This document shows, piece after piece, positions 6,196-8,313 of a stretch of 8,313 bases of DNA. Both the position numbers and the translations under genes were made by a program. The stretch covers positions 1 to 8,313 of the forward strand of contig JAKJAE010000102.1 of the NCBI GenBank assembly GCA_022707665.1, written 5' to 3'. Within the stretch, counting starts at the first letter, position 1; every line of letters starts with the position of its first letter. This stretch comes from Chloroflexota bacterium (GTDB lineage: Bacteria; Chloroflexota; Anaerolineae; B4-G1; SLSP01). The notes below the pieces were generated by a model. That model saw nothing but the letters and a program-made list of their open reading frames with translations. It did no database searches and had not been told where the DNA came from.

Positions 6196-7275
6196 ATGGC
6201 GACACATAAGCGGGAGTATGGGCAGGTCCTGGTCGTCGTCGCGCTGGGATTGCTTGGCTTGCTGGCATTCGTCGCCCTCGCGATCGATGTGGGTGGCGCC
6301 TACCAAGAACGACGTGCGATGCAGAACGCCGCCGATGCAGGGGCGCTGGCCGGCGCGCGTGAGTTGTGTTTCGGCAGCGAGACCGCCGCTGATGATGTGG
6401 CCTGGGACTATACGGTCAACCGTAACGGAGCGGCAGGTGCCCAGATCACGGTGACTTCGCCCACCACTGTAACGGTCGTCGCCACCCAGACCTACGTCAC
6501 CTACTTCGCGGGCCTGTTCGGCTTTGGCGAGATCGCCGTCAACGCCGACGCAACGGCAGTCTGCGGAAAGTCTGAAGCGGTGGGTGACCTGTGGCCCGTT
6601 GGCTTTGATAAGGATCGCTGGATGCAGGCAGTGGACGAGATCAACTGTTGGGACCGTGTGATCATCTGGCAGGGCGACAATCAGGTCAACTGCGGCAATC
6701 CGACGACGAATCCAAGCGGCCTCAACTGCTGCACATTGTACAAGGACAAGAACAAGGCCGACGTGCTGGAGTACCTCAGTTGCGATGCCAACTACGTTCC
6801 AAAGATGTACCCTCTCGACCGCGCTGCCTGGGTGGACTTCACAGCCGGCCTGACGGCAGATGACCCGTGCGAGGGCAACACGAGCGGGGGTGTGGGCGCT
6901 GATGAGATCAAGTACCGCATCGACGGCGAGAACAACAAGGGCGAAGCGTGTACGCCGTACCTGAGTCTGCCTGACTGCTACGCAGGCGGCGTCGGGTCAG
7001 GTGTCGCGAACTCGGGATGGTTGGCCGCGGAGAAGATCGTGGATGGCCGAATCGTGCACATCCCCCTATACGATCCGTACGCATCCGGGAAGAACGTACC
7101 GGGCGACATCACGATCGCCGAGGAAGCCGGTGTGTCAGATCCGACCAACGTCTACAGCGTCTGCGAGATCACGGACTCGAAGAGCGGTGGGAACGAGTCT
7201 TACTACATCGACGCCCTGATGTGCCTCCAGATTGGGATCTACCACGCGGATGAGAACAAGTGGTGGGTTATCTAA
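6196..7275 (+). CDS. TadG-like pilus assembly protein, cysteine-rich, apparently frameshifted at its C-terminus
   Basis: The intact frame encodes 359 residues. The N-terminus is the TadG-like N-terminal domain: YGQVLVVVALGLLGLLAFVA (membrane helix, about 9-30), then AIDVGGAYQERRAMQNAADA (29-48) and GALAGAREL. It lacks the glutamate at +5 seen in TadE, so it is probably a membrane anchor and not a processed pseudopilin. The rest should be outside the membrane. It holds 12 cysteines (58, 123, 151, 166, 178, 179, 196, 225, 252, 261, 323, 343), which suggests disulfides. No von Willebrand A domain motif is seen, unlike many TadG proteins. The frame stops after NKWWVI, but coding-like sequence continues in the -1 frame to 7433 (separate entry). 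ATG 6196 follows a G-rich ribosome binding site; a TTG at 6157 is less likely. The TadG-like N-terminus is clear, the role of the body is not known. Confidence 0.82.
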   Translation: MATHKREYGQVLVVVALGLLGLLAFVALAIDVGGAYQERRAMQNAADAGALAGARELCFGSETAADDVAWDYTVNRNGAAGAQITVTSPTTVTVVATQTYVTYFAGLFGFGEIAVNADATAVCGKSEAVGDLWPVGFDKDRWMQAVDEINCWDRVIIWQGDNQVNCGNPTTNPSGLNCCTLYKDKNKADVLEYLSCDANYVPKMYPLDRAAWVDFTAGLTADDPCEGNTSGGVGADEIKYRIDGENNKGEACTPYLSLPDCYAGGVGSGVANSGWLAAEKIVDGRIVHIPLYDPYASGKNVPGDITIAEEAGVSDPTNVYSVCEITDSKSGGNESYYIDALMCLQIGIYHADENKWWVI

Positions 7276-7433
7276 GATCATTCGATGGTTCGGAGACAGT
7301 CCCGGTCATTCTGGCCACTGTGCCGTGTGATGCTGACGGGGACTCGCCCCCCGAGTGTTTCACCAATCCCGGTTATACGACCGGCGATCCCGCGGGTCCG
7401 GGCGATGTGAAAGCGGTCAGCCTGATCGAGTGA
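7254..7433 (+). pseudogene. Out-of-frame C-terminal continuation of the TadG-like gene
   Basis: The -1 frame relative to the TadG-like gene is open from 7254 to a TGA at 7431-7433. It encodes GYLRSFDGSETVPVILATVP, then CDADGDSPPECFTNPGYTT and an ending DVKAVSLIE. The stretch looks like real protein: a hydrophobic strand, two further cysteines (which keep the total even at 14), acidic and Pro/Gly loops, and a final strand with acidic end. It has no credible start or ribosome binding site of its own. Loss of one base between about 7254 and 7272, for example in the TGGTGGG stretch, would explain it. It could be a sequencing or assembly error, a real truncating mutation, or, less likely, programmed frameshifting: no classical slippery heptamer is visible. 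Confidence 0.6.
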
Positions 7434-7455
7434 CAGGTTTCTCCATCATAGAGTG

Positions 7456-7496
7456 ACAGAGCGGCCAGCGGCAGATCGAGACCCTGGCCGCTCTGT
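7456..7496 (+). terminator. Strong inverted repeat, probable terminator between convergent genes
   Basis: CAGAGCGGCCAG (7457-7468) and CTGGCCGCTCTG (7484-7495) are perfect reverse complements. An A-T pair extends the stem to 13, with a 15-base loop. On the plus strand it is followed by TTGTGTGTG, which is T-rich but not a clean T-run. It lies 23 bases after the frameshifted tail of the TadG-like gene and about 80 bases from the stop of the minus-strand gene, where a shared terminator is expected. The rest of 7434-7574 holds nothing else I can support. Confidence 0.65.
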
Positions 7497-7574
7497 TGTG
7501 TGTGCCCCGTACGCGTGGGTTCACCGTTATGCGTCGGAGACGGGTTGGACACGTGCTGCCGTAGCCCAGTAGTC

Positions 7575-8313
7575 TCAGCCTGAGCTCGCCTCCGCAACCA
7601 GCCCCTCCAGCCACACCCCCTCGTCAAACGCGCGTGCCTTCCAACCCGGCATCAGCCGGTCCAGGATCACGCCCTGTGCAAACCCTGCATAGTAGAACCG
7701 CGTCTCACCGCTCCGCCCGCCCATCCGTTGCACCTCGCTGAGTTGCGCGCTCCAGAAGCGCTCGCGCGTGCGATAGCCGCGGAAGTCCCGGTCGTCGGCA
7801 AGCGCCGGAAGCGGCGTGTAGGTCCCATCCTTGACGGCGTGGTAGGCCCAGCGCGGGAGCGTGAGCTCCGCATACTTCGCCAGCCCCTCCAGCCACTCGC
7901 GCTCGCGCTCATAGGCCGTGAACGCCTCTGGCTGACCCTCCCGCCGCGCCGCGCGCAGCTCGAGCCACGTCCGCGCGAGCGCCGCGACCTCGACATCGCG
8001 TGTTGTCGTATCCGCCGCGGCCTTTGCCGCCGCATGGAGCGCCGTGAGTTCCGCCTGCCAGGCATCGCGCGCGGCATCCCAGGGGTAGCTGTCCTCGAGC
8101 TTCGCCACGGCCTCCGCCGCAGCCAGGCGCTCGGGCACCACGGTGCCCTGAAAGGCGTGGAAGCTCTCGTGCGCCAGCCCCCCCACATACGCCTCGGTCG
8201 TGCCCATCATCGCGGACCACATCAGGCGATAGGGGAAGATCGGACGTAGGAAGGGCGGCAGATCCTGCCGGAAGCCCTGAATGAAGGAGACCTCGGCGTA
8301 CTCGCGCGTGGCG
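7575..8313 (-). CDS. HExxH protein, probable gluzincin-type metallopeptidase, N-terminus outside the window
   Basis: The frame is open from the right edge to TGA at 7575-7577, giving 245 visible residues. An internal ATG at 8222 exists, but 30 sensible residues precede it (including SFIQGFRQDLPPFLRPIF), so the gene starts beyond the window. Visible residues 48-52 are HESFH inside GGLAHESFHAFQG (bases 8157-8171), a zinc-binding HExxH helix. About 90 residues later comes EWLEGLAKYAEL (bases 7863-7895), resembling the EGxAxYxE helix that supplies the third, glutamate zinc ligand in gluzincins. The C-terminal part (YYAGFAQGVILDRLMPGWK) also looks like a conserved helix. I cannot name the family or substrate, nor see whether a signal peptide precedes it. 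It converges on the tad operon, is transcribed separately, and is probably unrelated to pili. Confidence 0.75.
   Translation of the reverse strand, partial: ATREYAEVSFIQGFRQDLPPFLRPIFPYRLMWSAMMGTTEAYVGGLAHESFHAFQGTVVPERLAAAEAVAKLEDSYPWDAARDAWQAELTALHAAAKAAADTTTRDVEVAALARTWLELRAARREGQPEAFTAYEREREWLEGLAKYAELTLPRWAYHAVKDGTYTPLPALADDRDFRGYRTRERFWSAQLSEVQRMGGRSGETRFYYAGFAQGVILDRLMPGWKARAFDEGVWLEGLVAEASSG

Noticed and set aside
7254..7433. Programmed -1 frameshifting as the main explanation for the TadG-like tail
   Set aside because: No X-XXY-YYZ slippery heptamer is seen in the overlap 7254-7272. The stem at 7456 is too far downstream to act as a stimulator.
7728..8249. Plus-strand open frame of 173 codons opposite the HExxH gene
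   Set aside because: The Arg/Leu-rich product has no recognisable motif, whereas the minus-strand frame holds HESFH and EGLAKYAEL and stays open to the window edge.
1..8313. CRISPR array, tRNA, rRNA or insertion sequence
   Set aside because: I saw no regularly spaced direct repeats, tRNA-like cloverleaf, rRNA sequence, or transposase frame with terminal inverted repeats anywhere in the window.

Overview
The window holds most of a tad (tight adherence, type IVc pilus) operon on the plus strand. A convergent, partly visible gene on the minus strand occupies the last 740 bases. The DNA is GC-rich and tightly packed. The Thr/Pro linker in front of TolB-like PD40 repeats, the TadB-TadC pair of single-domain platform proteins, and the absence of any secretin (rcpA/cpaC) gene in view suggest a Chloroflexota bacterium, perhaps Anaerolineae. 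This placement is inferred from style and was not tested by any search.

Layout, left to right: the 3' end of tadB (1-204); tadC (207-1193); a 621-residue single-pass protein with TPRs and a C-terminal PD40 region (1205-3070); the pilus motor ATPase cpaF/tadA (3070-4503, sharing one base with the previous stop); an 83-base gap with small palindromes, preceded by a related palindrome inside the 3' end of cpaF; a stand-alone RecA/DnaB-C-like ATPase (4587-5645); the minor pseudopilin tadE (5710-6147); and a TadG-like protein (6196-7275) whose reading frame appears to break about 160 bases before its original end. A strong 12-13 bp inverted repeat at 7456-7496 then separates the operon from a convergent gene (7575 to the right edge). 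That gene encodes an HExxH protein resembling a gluzincin metallopeptidase.

Working model: CpaF hydrolyses ATP in the cytoplasm and drives the TadB/TadC inner-membrane platform. Together they extrude a pilus that includes TadE-type pseudopilins, while the TadG-like protein is anchored outside the membrane. The TPR/PD40 protein has a cytoplasmic TPR-like N-terminus and a large predicted extracytoplasmic part, so it could link the platform to the cell wall or to the pilus. The DnaB-C-like ATPase keeps its main NTP-binding motifs but lacks the primase-binding N-terminal domain of a replicative helicase. It is the least expected member of the operon. The major pilin (flp), prepilin peptidase (tadV/cpaA) and tadZ/cpaE are not in the window and could lie upstream, to the left.

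The points most worth a second look are the TadG frameshift, the DnaB-C-like ATPase, the TPR-membrane-PD40 protein, and the palindrome cluster that spans the end of cpaF.
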